64,000 nt of DNA, taken from Methanococcoides alaskense. GTDB taxonomy: Archaea; Halobacteriota; Methanosarcinia; Methanosarcinales; Methanosarcinaceae. How positions within the stretch are numbered: the stretch's first letter is position 1; each line of letters begins with the position of its first letter. Shown one piece after another: positions 34,500 to 43,416 of the stretch. A program made the position numbers and the translations under genes. The stretch lies in assembly GCF_031454185.1 (NCBI RefSeq), contig NZ_JAVDQI010000001.1, forward strand, positions 372,001 through 436,000, in the 5' to 3' direction. The notes beneath the pieces are model-generated. The model saw nothing but the letters and a program-made list of their open reading frames with translations, ran no database searches and had not been told where the DNA came from.

Positions 34500-35678
34500 T
34501 CATTCATCCCCCATATGAATCACTTTTGCATTAGAGACCGATTCATTAACAAGAGCATCAATGTCCACTTTTTCTTCTTCTTTGACAATGGAACCAAATG
34601 TTGCTTTCACCTCTGGGTGAACAGGAACGGCACCACAGCCTGAAGTTGGCATTATCGAAATATCATAGGAACCAATGCGTCTGGCAATATCGATTATTTC
34701 GGTTTTGTCAAGCCCTATGAGAGGATGATAAAGCGGGATTCCCAGACCATATACCTCAGCGTGCATATTGGCAGCTGTCTGTGAGGCCACCTGGCCGATG
34801 GATGAACCTGTGATAATACCATCAGCATTCTCTTTTTTCATGATCTCATATGCCATGCGATACATGGTACGTTTACAGAGAAGACAGGTATTCTTCACAA
34901 TACACTTCTTCATGAACTCGTCAAGGTTCTTACCATGAGGGACCTCATACATCTTCATATGATCAGCAGGAGACCATTTTTGAAGCAGTTCAGTAGCCTT
35001 GATCGCACGTTCAAGTGCCCTTTCATCAGAAAAAGGTATATTGTTCGCATACACCGGTATAACCTTCACACCACGCTTCATCATAAGCCATGCTGCAACC
35101 GGAGAATCGATGCCCCCTGACATTAAAACGATCATAGTACCCTGACTGCCAAGTGGAAGACCACCCACACCTTTGACGATATCTGTAAAAACATAGGCCT
35201 TGTTCTGCCTCATTTCAACAGAGATAGCACGATCAGGATCTGAAAGGTCCACCTTAGGAGTTCTTCCAATAGATTCAAGCCTGGTCCAGACCGCATCCCC
35301 GCATAATCTGCCAATATCTGTGGAAGAAGGACCTTCTTTTCCCACACGACGTGCACGAATTCCGAAGGACTCGCCTTCATTTATAATATCGGCACCAATA
35401 TCAGCACAAAGCTTTGCAGCTTCATCAACATCAGCCTCTATAATTTTAGCAGCCGATGTGGAAACAACACCAAAGACATCCGCGGCTGCTATTGCAGCTT
35501 CCGGGTCATCGGAAGTAATGAAGATACGACCCCATTCACGATGAACTCTGGAAAACGATACGTTTTTCTGCCTCAACATAGCTTCAAGGTTCTTTACAAG
35601 AATCCTTTCATAGAGATTCCTGACACCCGGACTCTTGAGTGCTAGTTCTCCATACCTTACAATAACCACATCGAACAT
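34500..35678 (-). CDS. thiI: tRNA 4-thiouridine/thiazole sulfurtransferase ThiI
   Basis: The protein has 392 residues with the ThiI plan: an N-terminal ferredoxin-like domain and THUMP domain (VVIVRYGELALKSPGVRNLYERILVKNL...), then a PP-loop ATPase domain with MIVLMSGGIDSPVAAWLMMKRG and LCKRTMYRMA. There is no C-terminal rhodanese domain, as is usual for archaeal ThiI. It makes 4-thiouridine at position 8 of tRNA and may also serve thiamin synthesis. The gene is convergent with the tRNA-Ala gene. Confidence 0.95.
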   Translation of the reverse strand: MFDVVIVRYGELALKSPGVRNLYERILVKNLEAMLRQKNVSFSRVHREWGRIFITSDDPEAAIAAADVFGVVSTSAAKIIEADVDEAAKLCADIGADIINEGESFGIRARRVGKEGPSSTDIGRLCGDAVWTRLESIGRTPKVDLSDPDRAISVEMRQNKAYVFTDIVKGVGGLPLGSQGTMIVLMSGGIDSPVAAWLMMKRGVKVIPVYANNIPFSDERALERAIKATELLQKWSPADHMKMYEVPHGKNLDEFMKKCIVKNTCLLCKRTMYRMAYEIMKKENADGIITGSSIGQVASQTAANMHAEVYGLGIPLYHPLIGLDKTEIIDIARRIGSYDISIMPTSGCGAVPVHPEVKATFGSIVKEEEKVDIDALVNESVSNAKVIHMGDE

Positions 35679-35759
35679 GGAGCATAGTAATCATACATCG
35701 GTTTTAAGCTATTTGGTAGAGGCAAATGATAGCAATTTTCAGAACAAAAAGCGCTTTGC

Positions 35760-35819
35760 CCGAAAAATCAATTTGACCGAAAAATCGTGATTTTGACTGA
35801 TAAAATAGGTATTTTTCGG
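35760..35819. repeat. Three copies of CCGAAAAAT upstream of a promoter
   Basis: CCGAAAAATC occurs at 35760-35769 and 35777-35786 (direct, 17 bp apart), and its inverted core ATTTTTCGG lies at 35811-35819. The cluster is about 20 bp upstream of a BRE/TATA element at 35839-35852 and may be an activator or repressor target. The thiI start is on the other side, so it could also act on that gene. Confidence 0.4.
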
Positions 35820-35835
35820 ACAAATCGAACAAAAA

Positions 35836-35852
35836 GGAAAATTATATATATA
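35836..35852 (+). promoter_or_regulatory. Strong archaeal promoter of the candidate small RNA
   Basis: AAGGAAAATTATATATATAG contains a purine-rich BRE-like stretch directly before the TATA box TTATATATA. No gene start follows within normal leader distance (the next ATG of a gene is at 36011). Transcription would begin near 35870. Confidence 0.55.
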
Positions 35853-35870
35853 GATGAATTCCCTATGTAG

Positions 35871-35957
35871 GGTTATCCATAAGGACGAAGAATATATTGG
35901 AATACAATTAGAAGAAAAGAGTGGGTTTGGGGAGTGGGATTTCCAATACACTTTTTT
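35871..35957 (+). ncRNA. Candidate small non-coding RNA
   Basis: About 87 bases lie between a strong promoter (TATA at about 35844) and a T6 run (35952-35957). They include an 8-bp perfect stem, TATTGGAA (35895-35902) with TTCCAATA (35941-35948), whose 38-base loop is purine-rich with the G-tracts GGG-GGGG-GGG. No reading frame here looks coding. A separate TATA-like CATATAAAT at 35962-35970 then serves the next gene. The promoter, the stem followed by T's, and the new promoter together suggest an independent small transcript. There is no match to a known RNA family that I can name. Confidence 0.4.
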
Positions 35958-36010
35958 ACGCCATATAAATGCAATATTACTTACATATCATTAATCTGTG
36001 GGGGAATATA

Positions 36011-36148
36011 ATGAACAAATTAGACGAATGTCCAAAGTGCAACTCAGAGCTTGATCTAGAAAATGACAGCTTGCAGGTATGCAAAGTATGTAAATACTGG
36101 ACAAAAGCAGGAACTGCAAGACTTGATTCGATAACAATAATGGAATAA
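36011..36148 (+). CDS. Tiny zinc-ribbon protein
   Basis: The protein has 45 residues, with CPKC near the N-terminus and CKVC at residues 24-27, forming one zinc ribbon. GGGGG lies 6 nt before the ATG and a TATA-like CATATAAAT 40-50 nt before it. The function is unknown. The gene is followed 9 bp later by another tiny zinc-ribbon gene, and both are probably co-transcribed. Confidence 0.65.
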   Translation: MNKLDECPKCNSELDLENDSLQVCKVCKYWTKAGTARLDSITIME

Positions 36149-36157
36149 GGCGATCTT

Positions 36158-36325
36158 ATGACAGGTTCACTAAAATGCCATCGTTGCGAGATAGGTCTTA
36201 AGCGTATGAAGATAGGAGGCAATCTCATGTACTACTGCAGAAAATGTGGCAGTACAACATCAGTAGATACTGGTTATAAAAGTGCCACAAGATCGAATAC
36301 ACACCGTGATCAGATATCGATCTGA
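36158..36325 (+). CDS. Tiny zinc-ribbon protein
   Basis: The protein has 55 residues, with CHRC and CRKCG pairs 17 residues apart and then a polar tail. It is the second of a pair with the gene at 36011. The 3' end overlaps the convergent Toprim gene by 16 bp. The start ATG at 36158 has a weak AAGGCGAT before it, so its translation may depend on the upstream gene. The function is unknown. Confidence 0.6.
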   Translation: MTGSLKCHRCEIGLKRMKIGGNLMYYCRKCGSTTSVDTGYKSATRSNTHRDQISI

Positions 36326-36786
36326 TCACCAGTAACTATTTTTCTTAATTTTATAACATAAGTGTAAAGGCTTTCAACATCCTTGATCTCTTTTTTGACC
36401 AAAGAACTTAGCTTATCACGTAGCTGCATATCAACATCAGCACCGAGATATACCAGGTCCTCAGAAAGTTTCGCGGCAAGGATGTTGCCCCTCCGGTCCC
36501 AATCAGTAAGAACGATGACTCGTTTCTTCTCACTTGCAACCCTTTCAGAGATCTCTGTAAGAGGGGACTGAGTAACAAGTTCAATAGAACCATTTATCCC
36601 AAGTTTTTTCAACGAAATAATGTCACGTTTCCCTTCAGCCAGAATAATATCCCCATTATTGGAAGATTCTATCAGCTCAGCAAGTATGAGCTCGATCGAC
36701 TTGAGCCTCCACTGATAGTCAGAAAAGGGAGCTTTCAAATGATCCTTAATTGCAGAGGATCCACTGCCAGGATGATATTTTGACAT
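36310..36786 (-). CDS. Stand-alone Toprim domain protein
   Basis: The protein has 158 residues centred on a Toprim fold: the catalytic glutamate in DIILAEGKRDIISLKKLG and the metal-binding DxD in RVIVLTDWDRRGNILAAKL. Small archaeal Toprim proteins are related to the nuclease/primase/topoisomerase core, for example RNase M5-like enzymes, but their role is not established. The C-terminal region (VDMQLRDKLSSLVKKEIKDVESLY) is helical. The gene stands alone and ends against the convergent zinc-ribbon gene. Confidence 0.85.
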   Translation of the reverse strand: MSKYHPGSGSSAIKDHLKAPFSDYQWRLKSIELILAELIESSNNGDIILAEGKRDIISLKKLGINGSIELVTQSPLTEISERVASEKKRVIVLTDWDRRGNILAAKLSEDLVYLGADVDMQLRDKLSSLVKKEIKDVESLYTYVIKLRKIVTGDQIDI

Positions 36787-36929
36787 TAATATAGAATATC
36801 ACATACAGACCTAAATAATCATCCCAAACTGGCATTATTTATTTCATCTCGAACGATAGTATTATATAGAGATATTTATGAAACTTGTAAAGGATGGAAT
36901 AATTAATAGTGACATCAGGAGTGGTAGAA

Positions 36930-37136
36930 ATGAGTTGTATATTTTGTGGGAAAACATGCCTTGAAGCAGGTGTTGAAGGGGACTATGGCAAAGACATGCC
37001 CGAAGGCAGAATAATAGGTCGCAGCCATGTTTGCATGGATTGTATCATAGAACTAAAAGAGGTTCTGGGATTAGAGGATATCGAAAAAAAGGTTGCTGAA
37101 GCTGAATATGAGATGTTCGAAGAGAGCGAAGACTAA
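36930..37136 (+). CDS. Small Cys-rich protein of unknown function
   Basis: The protein has 68 residues with MSCIFCGKTC at the N-terminus and HVCMDCI further on, a ClpX-type C4 zinc-finger-like layout, then an acidic helical tail. The frame is open from a GTG at 36909, but AGGAG at 36917-36921 lies 8 nt before the ATG at 36930, so that start is preferred. A TATA-like ATTATATAG is at 36861-36869. I do not recognise a named family. Confidence 0.7.
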   Translation: MSCIFCGKTCLEAGVEGDYGKDMPEGRIIGRSHVCMDCIIELKEVLGLEDIEKKVAEAEYEMFEESED

Positions 37137-37199
37137 ATTATGACTATATCCTTTTGAAAAAAGAGATATTCCAGATAATAGTGACCACAGGTCAACCGA

Positions 37200-37490
37200 T
37201 CATCTTTTGATAAGAAAGTCTGTGAAAGTATCGGAGAGAGCTACCCAGCTAACTTCAATACTTTCAACATTTGATAGCTCAGGACCAATATGTAAATGAT
37301 CCAACAGTTCTGAAATGTCGGACCTTTTCCCCTGAGCAACCACTTTGACACGACCGTCCGGGAGATTTTGGGCATACCCCACCAGACCCAAACTGGTAGC
37401 GGTCTTCTGGGTAAACCCCCTGAAATATACTCCCTGGACCCTGCCAGAGACATATATCTCTGCACAGGACACGTCCTCTGTCGTATTCAT
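37200..37490 (-). CDS. acyP: Acylphosphatase
   Basis: The protein has 96 residues. The phosphate loop GRVQGVYFRGFTQ with the catalytic arginine, and the NLPDGRVKVVAQG segment with the catalytic asparagine, are both intact. It hydrolyses acyl phosphates. It sits 22 bp after thrS and is likely co-transcribed with it. The length is that of typical acylphosphatases. Confidence 0.95.
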   Translation of the reverse strand: MNTTEDVSCAEIYVSGRVQGVYFRGFTQKTATSLGLVGYAQNLPDGRVKVVAQGKRSDISELLDHLHIGPELSNVESIEVSWVALSDTFTDFLIKR

Positions 37491-37512
37491 AGATCCAACA
37501 CCAGATAGACCA

Positions 37513-39420
37513 TTAAATGAACTTTGGCCTCATGGAAAGCAGTTTAGCAAGAGGTAGACTGCGATATGGCATATCACCGATCTCATTGAATACGCGTTCA
37601 CTCAACTCTTCAGCAGTCATTTCCACTTTCATCGGCTTCTTTGGCTCAGATTCTGCACGAATTGTCACAGTAACCTTACCGCTCTCGACCTCACTATCAC
37701 CGATCACTGCCACATAAGGTATCCACTCACGGCCTGCATCACGTATCTTCTTACCAACGGTCTCTTCCCGGTCATCAATATCCGCACGACACAAGAGAGA
37801 ATCAGCAACCTCTTGAGCGAAATCCATATGCCGTTCAGCAATTGGAATAACACGCACCTGAGTAGGTGAAAGCCAGACAGGAAGATTTGGAACCTTGCCA
37901 TCCTCTGCATCCATTGCTGCCTTTTCAAGAAGGGCATAGATACACCTTTCTATGGCACCGCTTGGTGAACAATGCAATACAGTAGGATGGTTCATCTTGC
38001 CATTAGCATCAACGTAATTGATATCATAACGCTCTGCATTCTCCACGTCTATCTGCACAGTGGAAAGTGCACTCGCTTTTGCTGTCGCATCAACGAAATT
38101 GAACTCGAACTTGAGTACGAAATAGAAGAATCGAGTATCCCACATCTCCACAAGGACAGGCTTATCGACCTTCTTTGCAAGCTCGGTTATGAACTCCCTG
38201 TTATCATCATAGAACTCACGGGTAAAGCGAATAGCAACCTCAAAGTCACTAACATCGATACCGATCTTACGAAGGATGTCAATACACATGCTGTACTGTT
38301 CGCTGAACTGAGAGATAGCAGCTTCCATGTCAGGACAGAGAGTATGCATATCAGGCATTGTGAACGCACGGAGTCTGCGAAGACCCACAAGCTCACCACG
38401 CTGTTCCTTCCTGAAGCTGTACCGCGTCATCTCGATCATCTTAAGAGGGAGACTCTTGTAAGAGATCGTCATGTCATGGTTCATGAGGAACTGCCCGAAA
38501 CATGCAGCAAATCTCAGGAACATACTACGTTTGTCAGACTCGATGGAGTACTGACGTGCCGGGAACCTGTCAAGGTACTTTTTCAAGGTCGGGTGATTCA
38601 TATCATACATCAATGGGGTCTCAACTTCCATTGCCCCGATCTTTGAAGACTCCTCAAGAACGAAGTTCTCGATAAGTGATTTAATTAGCCTGCCTTTTGG
38701 ATAATAGCGCATGTTACCGGAATCAGACCCGGGTTCATAATCCGCGATCTCGAGACGGCGCATGAGCTCAACGTGAGGAGGAGCTTTCTCGATGTTCCTA
38801 TTCTTGGATATCTCATAGTTCACGAACTTCTGAAGATTATCGTGCCCTGTAAGATCAAAGGTTTCCGCATCGTGGAGCTCACCATCTGGTGTAAGGATAC
38901 GCCAGTAGGACTTTGCAGAATCCTCTGCTTTAAGAGCTTCAGAAACAACCTCTTTCTTTTCAGCATCTATAGAGACGACCTTTCCGCAAGGTACAGCACC
39001 TTCCGGCCTGATAGTACGTGAAAGTTCAGAAAGCGGATGTCCTTTACAACTGATACTGAATGCCTTGTACCAGCCAAATGGAGCCCTCATGACATTGTAC
39101 TTGCCCTCAAGTGCCTTTTCAATACTTTTCAGGACAGAAACAGCTACTTTCGGAGATGAAAGGTCGGAGCTTAAATGTGCATAAGGATAAAGCATTATGT
39201 TCTCTGCCTTGACCTGGCCTGCAACATTCTCGATCTCAGAGACTGCACGATCTATTATCTCCTGAGGGTTTGCCTCATCGAAGCTCTCAACGGCCATGAA
39301 TGCCGTAAGTGCGTCCTCAAGACGACCCTGTTTAAAGGACTCTTCAATATCTTCCGCTACAGGAGTGCTCTTTTTTACTTCGTATTCGATATAATCGGAA
39401 TGGATGAGTAATAATTGCAT
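37513..39420 (-). CDS. thrS: Threonyl-tRNA synthetase, archaeal type
   Basis: The protein has 635 residues. The N-terminal domain is the archaeal editing (D-aminoacyl-tRNA deacylase-like) module starting MQLLLIHSDYIEYEVKKSTP, not the bacterial TGS-N2 type. The class II core follows, with motif 2 around FRKEQRGELVGLRRLRAFTMPDMH, zinc-site residues, and LHCSPSGAIERCIYALLE as motif 3. The anticodon-binding domain closes the protein. GGTGAAATC lies just before the ATG. Confidence 0.97.
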   Translation of the reverse strand: MQLLLIHSDYIEYEVKKSTPVAEDIEESFKQGRLEDALTAFMAVESFDEANPQEIIDRAVSEIENVAGQVKAENIMLYPYAHLSSDLSSPKVAVSVLKSIEKALEGKYNVMRAPFGWYKAFSISCKGHPLSELSRTIRPEGAVPCGKVVSIDAEKKEVVSEALKAEDSAKSYWRILTPDGELHDAETFDLTGHDNLQKFVNYEISKNRNIEKAPPHVELMRRLEIADYEPGSDSGNMRYYPKGRLIKSLIENFVLEESSKIGAMEVETPLMYDMNHPTLKKYLDRFPARQYSIESDKRSMFLRFAACFGQFLMNHDMTISYKSLPLKMIEMTRYSFRKEQRGELVGLRRLRAFTMPDMHTLCPDMEAAISQFSEQYSMCIDILRKIGIDVSDFEVAIRFTREFYDDNREFITELAKKVDKPVLVEMWDTRFFYFVLKFEFNFVDATAKASALSTVQIDVENAERYDINYVDANGKMNHPTVLHCSPSGAIERCIYALLEKAAMDAEDGKVPNLPVWLSPTQVRVIPIAERHMDFAQEVADSLLCRADIDDREETVGKKIRDAGREWIPYVAVIGDSEVESGKVTVTIRAESEPKKPMKVEMTAEELSERVFNEIGDMPYRSLPLAKLLSMRPKFI

Positions 39421-39720
39421 GATTTCACCGCTTGATGGTCCTGTGAACAGAACAACCTCTACAATGTTGAAGATTAATCAATATCTGAGTATCTCCGGTA
39501 AAGATCGTAAACACAGGATGATTACTTGATGTCTTGCGACATGTTATACATACATTCTTTAAATATCCTTTGTGATGAGAACGTAATGGAATTTAGAAGA
39601 AAAGGACTATTCGCCAATTAAAGACCATAACCCATATTTTTGCATTGGACTTAAATGAGAATAACAATGAAAGAATCCCTATTTTAGCAAGTCCTGAACA
39701 ACAAGGAAAAAAGAAAATAT
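39421..39720. other. Intergenic region upstream of thrS
   Basis: This 300-bp gap holds no gene. A TATA-like ATATTTAAAG on the minus strand (complement of about 39560-39570) would give thrS a leader of about 115 nt. The leader carries a short hairpin, TGTC-TTGC-GACA, at about 39531-39542. Archaea are not known to use T-box control, and no tRNA-like fold was recognised. Confidence 0.3.
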
Positions 39721-40041
39721 TCAAGCATCTTTAAACTCTATGCTCAAACCCCCAGCCTTTTTGACAAGGGACCTAGCAAGAAATCCAGCCTCTATCTTGC
39801 AAACATTCAGAATAGCACACGGAACAAGGCAATTTGATGAACAGTTCTCTTTCTGAGCCCTAACAAGAACATAATTATCCTTAATGTCGAAGGTCTCCAT
39901 AATAGGAACTTCCATGTGAGCCATCCTTTGTATCTTCTCACAAGGAGAATCGATATCGATCACAATATTCCCACCATCCAGGATACCACGTATATTATGT
40001 ACGAAACCACATACTCCAGAATTTACTATAACCTCTGTCAT
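39721..40041 (-). CDS. Cys-rich protein of unknown function
   Basis: This 106-residue protein has cysteines at SGVCGF, SPCEK, ENCSSNCLVPCAIL and VCKIE, a pattern compatible with an iron-sulfur or zinc site. A similar small family is, from memory, widespread in methanogens and syntrophic anaerobes (DUF6951 type), but its function is not known. The gene stands alone, with about 300 bp on one side and 108 bp on the other. A metal- or redox-related role is a guess from cysteine content. Confidence 0.65.
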   Translation of the reverse strand: MTEVIVNSGVCGFVHNIRGILDGGNIVIDIDSPCEKIQRMAHMEVPIMETFDIKDNYVLVRAQKENCSSNCLVPCAILNVCKIEAGFLARSLVKKAGGLSIEFKDA

Positions 40042-40149
40042 AAAAACCAGCTTTTATTGTTAAAAATAAATATGATCCATTATATTAAGAGATAATCTCA
40101 CTATCAGCAATAAACTGAAAGGGATATGAAAAATTCAATTGTAAATATT

Positions 40150-41214
40150 TTATTCATCTGACGAAGCCTCAGGCGGAACATACTCCAGATCTTCAACATA
40201 AACGCGGTAAGCCGAAACCAAAGTACCAAGAAGTATGGGTGCTGCAAAGAAACCTGCGATACCGCCAACAAATGCACCGCCGAGGAAGGCCAGCATTATC
40301 AAGAAAGGATGAATGCGTGACTTGATGCTTGCAAGATAAGGACGTAGGAAAAATTCAGGTGGAGCATAGATAATTATCGACGACACAGCAAAGAAGATCA
40401 GCGCACTTTCAAATCCCAAACTGAAATAACGTACGATCGTAAGCACTACCAGGACCATATAACCTGCAAACATTGGAATTGCCGATGCTACGAATATGAG
40501 AGTGGCCAGTGCAAGTACATGCGAAAGACCGAAAGCATAGAACACTATGATCGAAAGAGTGCTCACTGAGAGTGCTGCATAAGCATTCCCTATGAAGACA
40601 CCACTAAGGATAATATCCATGTGATGGACATATCTTTTAACTAGATGCTGATTACCTTTTGGAATAATTCTAAGGACAGAACGATAAAGTCCATCCCCAT
40701 CCGCAAGAAGGAAATAACAAACTAGAACAGCAACTAACAGATTGATCATGAACATTGCTATACCGCGGGCATAGGATACGAAGACCAGGTTTCCAAGAAG
40801 AGGGAGGATGGAGAGAGAGGAATTCCATATTGTTTGCTGAATGTTCTCGTAATAAGCATCCGGAATATTGAGATTGCGAATAAAATCGAGTAGAGACTCA
40901 ATGACTGCCCCCTGATTCTCAGTTATCCAGATCAACTGATTCGCGATCTCGATGACGCCCATTCCAAATATCAGCACAATAGGTATCACAATGAACATTG
41001 TAGCCACCAGAGCACCGAGATGGCGTTTCATTTTTATAAAATTGTAGATCGGGCGGGCAATATATGCGAATACGAGCCCTAACATGATACCATCAGCAAT
41101 GGGTAGGAGAATGATGATGAATAGTGAAAAAAGTAGAACTAAAGCTACACTAAGGACCATCTTCCATTTGGAACTAATTTGAGGGAACAATTCGCCCGAT
41201 ATATCTGTGACCAT
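40150..41214 (-). CDS. AI-2E/PerM family permease
   Basis: This membrane protein has about 354 residues and eight hydrophobic segments, with the family's conserved region FVSYARGIAMFMINLLVAVLVCYFLLADGDGLYRSVLRIIP and FGLSHVLALATLIFVASAIPMFAG. Family members include exporters with several different substrates, and the substrate here is unknown. The frame is open from a GTG at 41223, but the ATG at 41214 is preferred. A TATA box ATTATATAAT (41251-41260) would start transcription only about 10-15 nt before the ATG, so the leader is very short. Confidence 0.85.
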   Translation of the reverse strand: MVTDISGELFPQISSKWKMVLSVALVLLFSLFIIILLPIADGIMLGLVFAYIARPIYNFIKMKRHLGALVATMFIVIPIVLIFGMGVIEIANQLIWITENQGAVIESLLDFIRNLNIPDAYYENIQQTIWNSSLSILPLLGNLVFVSYARGIAMFMINLLVAVLVCYFLLADGDGLYRSVLRIIPKGNQHLVKRYVHHMDIILSGVFIGNAYAALSVSTLSIIVFYAFGLSHVLALATLIFVASAIPMFAGYMVLVVLTIVRYFSLGFESALIFFAVSSIIIYAPPEFFLRPYLASIKSRIHPFLIMLAFLGGAFVGGIAGFFAAPILLGTLVSAYRVYVEDLEYVPPEASSDE

Positions 41215-41302
41215 TGGATACACGCTAAATATGTGTGAATAATATTAATTATTATATAATATACAGCTGCACTGTATTAAAAGTTCACTCAAAAATATAT
41301 GT

Positions 41303-43306
41303 TCACTTCCTGCCATTCAACATGGCAGAAAGGATCTTGTCCGAATATTTCAGCACCACACATCCATCAGTGCATTTCCCACAGCGTATACACGAATCAT
41401 TTATGTATACCCTGCCTTTTTCCGAACCCAGTTCAATGGCATTTACAGGACAGACCTTCAAACAGATCCCGCATTCAGTGCACTTACTTGCACGCAGAAG
41501 TTGCTTAGCGGTCGCTTCAAGGCAGGAATGCGCATCTTCTTTGGAATTCGCTGTGACCTTCAAACTGCCTGATGAAAAGAATTTCACAGTTCCGGAATCC
41601 ATTTTAAGGAGGACCATTCCGAGTTCTTCAGAAACGACAGTTGAACCCAGCATGTTCAGAATCGCAGAAGCTTCGCTGACAAGTACACCTTTGACACTTG
41701 CCTCCACAGTAAAGCCACCTTCCCTGCATGGTGAAAAACCAGATGTCAACGTAATATCGAAATCGTCAATTACACTGGAGGGTTCGGTCTCAATACCAAG
41801 TTCTCTCGCAAGTTTTAGCATTTTGGGAGGAAGTTCCTTCCAGCGCCACATACCGTGCCGCACATATTCATCAGAAAGGCCTTTGGACTTTGCCCATTTC
41901 AAAAGGAAACTGTTCCATCGATCATAGATAGAAGGATGGAGGTCTTTCAGCCTTTCATACTCAGCAGAAAGTTCCGCAGGACAAAGGTAGCAGCCCACAC
42001 GCTCAAAACCAACATCATAGAGTGGATTATAATCGAGCTTCCTCCAATAGATATAAAGCCAGACCTCAATGGCACGCCAATCCCGAATAGGGAAGATGTT
42101 CAACTGGTTCGGAACAAAGGGGTTCTTTTCGCTGGCAGAGATATTTGACCTGGAAAATGATTCAAATTTACGCTTCCCATCAATGGTCAGACATACACCC
42201 CCATCCTCACTGCATTGATCAATGATAGCACCCGCAGGCCCAAGTTTACAAACCTTGCAGCACCACCGAAAATCCTTTGCAGGAGGACCAAAGCTCTCAA
42301 GATTCTCCCAAAAGGCATTTTCAGCTTTTGATTCAATAAGTTCGATACCCCTTTTTTCGCAATGGGAATGAACAAATTCTACGGTTTCAGGGAATTCGAT
42401 ACCGGTATTAAGGAAAAATGCCCTTACATCCCTACCTTTCAGGGCACTTAGGGTAAGGTCAAGAACAACAAGGCTATCTTTTCCACCACTGAATGAAACA
42501 TGCACAGGAAGTTTGCGGTGCTCCTTCTGGCTCGCAATTCCTTTGATGGTATTCATTGCATTCTTACCAATTTTTCGCAGGTGAGGAAGATTAGCAGTAA
42601 TGGCATCTTCGATGGTTGCTACTCTGGAGCTTAACTTAAGGTCACTACTGGATATCTTCCGAACCTTTAACACAGGACCATCTGCAGTTGCCATATTATC
42701 ACCATCTACAAGTGATATCCCGACCCCAACGAGATTACCGGACACAACTATCACAGGGTCTCCTGTATTTATGTCATTGGTAGAACTTTCGACCAATTCA
42801 GAACTGACCTTTTTTCCGTTCAGATGCATTTTGGTCTTTTTCAGAGTAACGGTCCTGCTTCCGATCAGACCATGAAGTACCTGTGCCCCTGCTTCTGATA
42901 TCTCGAAGCGGTATTCCATCAGGGACATATCAAAAAGAAGAGTACCGATGTTCAGACCGTCCACTATGACCTGAGCGGTCTTATCCTCCCCGGAGATCTT
43001 ATTCAACAGGACCAGCTTTTCCCCCAGAGGATCACGGCCAAATTCAGAAAGCAAAAGCTTACCTAGAAGTTCACGTTCATACGGTGAACAGAATCTTATG
43101 TCACCAGGCCCGGATAGCTTAATTTCAAAGATCTCGCCTTCGCAGACGCCACACTTCTTATCGAGAAGGGGAACATTGCAATCTTTACACCAGTATATAA
43201 TAGACTGCTCGTTAGACACTGGATTCCTTGAATGCTTCTTTTTATCAACTACGCCTTTTCTCGAAGGCATCTTGTGAATTCGGGCATCACTCTTTTTCAA
43301 ATGCAT
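41303..43306 (-). CDS. PAPS-reductase-like protein with C-terminal ferredoxin domain
   Basis: The protein has about 667 residues in several modules. An N-terminal zinc ribbon (IYWCKDCNVPLLDKKCGVCEG) is followed by a PUA-like region. A PP-loop adenylylsulfate/PAPS-reductase-type domain comes next (VHVSFSGGKDSLVVLDLTL at about residue 275, with CCKVCKLGP and YLCPAEL). The C-terminus has two [4Fe-4S] motifs, CTECGICLKVCP and CIRCGKCTDGCV. Methanogens lack dissimilatory sulfate reduction, so the role is more likely assimilatory sulfite/sulfur handling or RNA/cofactor thiolation. It is close to archaeal proteins annotated as phosphoadenosine phosphosulfate reductase. The ATG at 43306 is preferred over the in-frame TTG at 43315. 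Confidence 0.85.
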   Translation of the reverse strand: MHLKKSDARIHKMPSRKGVVDKKKHSRNPVSNEQSIIYWCKDCNVPLLDKKCGVCEGEIFEIKLSGPGDIRFCSPYERELLGKLLLSEFGRDPLGEKLVLLNKISGEDKTAQVIVDGLNIGTLLFDMSLMEYRFEISEAGAQVLHGLIGSRTVTLKKTKMHLNGKKVSSELVESSTNDINTGDPVIVVSGNLVGVGISLVDGDNMATADGPVLKVRKISSSDLKLSSRVATIEDAITANLPHLRKIGKNAMNTIKGIASQKEHRKLPVHVSFSGGKDSLVVLDLTLSALKGRDVRAFFLNTGIEFPETVEFVHSHCEKRGIELIESKAENAFWENLESFGPPAKDFRWCCKVCKLGPAGAIIDQCSEDGGVCLTIDGKRKFESFSRSNISASEKNPFVPNQLNIFPIRDWRAIEVWLYIYWRKLDYNPLYDVGFERVGCYLCPAELSAEYERLKDLHPSIYDRWNSFLLKWAKSKGLSDEYVRHGMWRWKELPPKMLKLARELGIETEPSSVIDDFDITLTSGFSPCREGGFTVEASVKGVLVSEASAILNMLGSTVVSEELGMVLLKMDSGTVKFFSSGSLKVTANSKEDAHSCLEATAKQLLRASKCTECGICLKVCPVNAIELGSEKGRVYINDSCIRCGKCTDGCVVLKYSDKILSAMLNGRK

Positions 43307-43416
43307 TGAATTCAAGAATAGAATAGGCAGGTATTAAATACTTCCATATGGTCAGAAGCAAAATATAAAAAAAATAGAGGGCAGATCAATATATCTGCCA
43401 TTCATCGAACTTATTT

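Noticed and set aside
37972..38646. 224-codon frame antisense to thrS
   Set aside because: ThrS is unmistakable over this region. The frame has no start signals of its own.
39421..39720. T-box-like leader of thrS
   Set aside because: No specifier loop or antiterminator was recognised, and T-boxes are not known in archaea.
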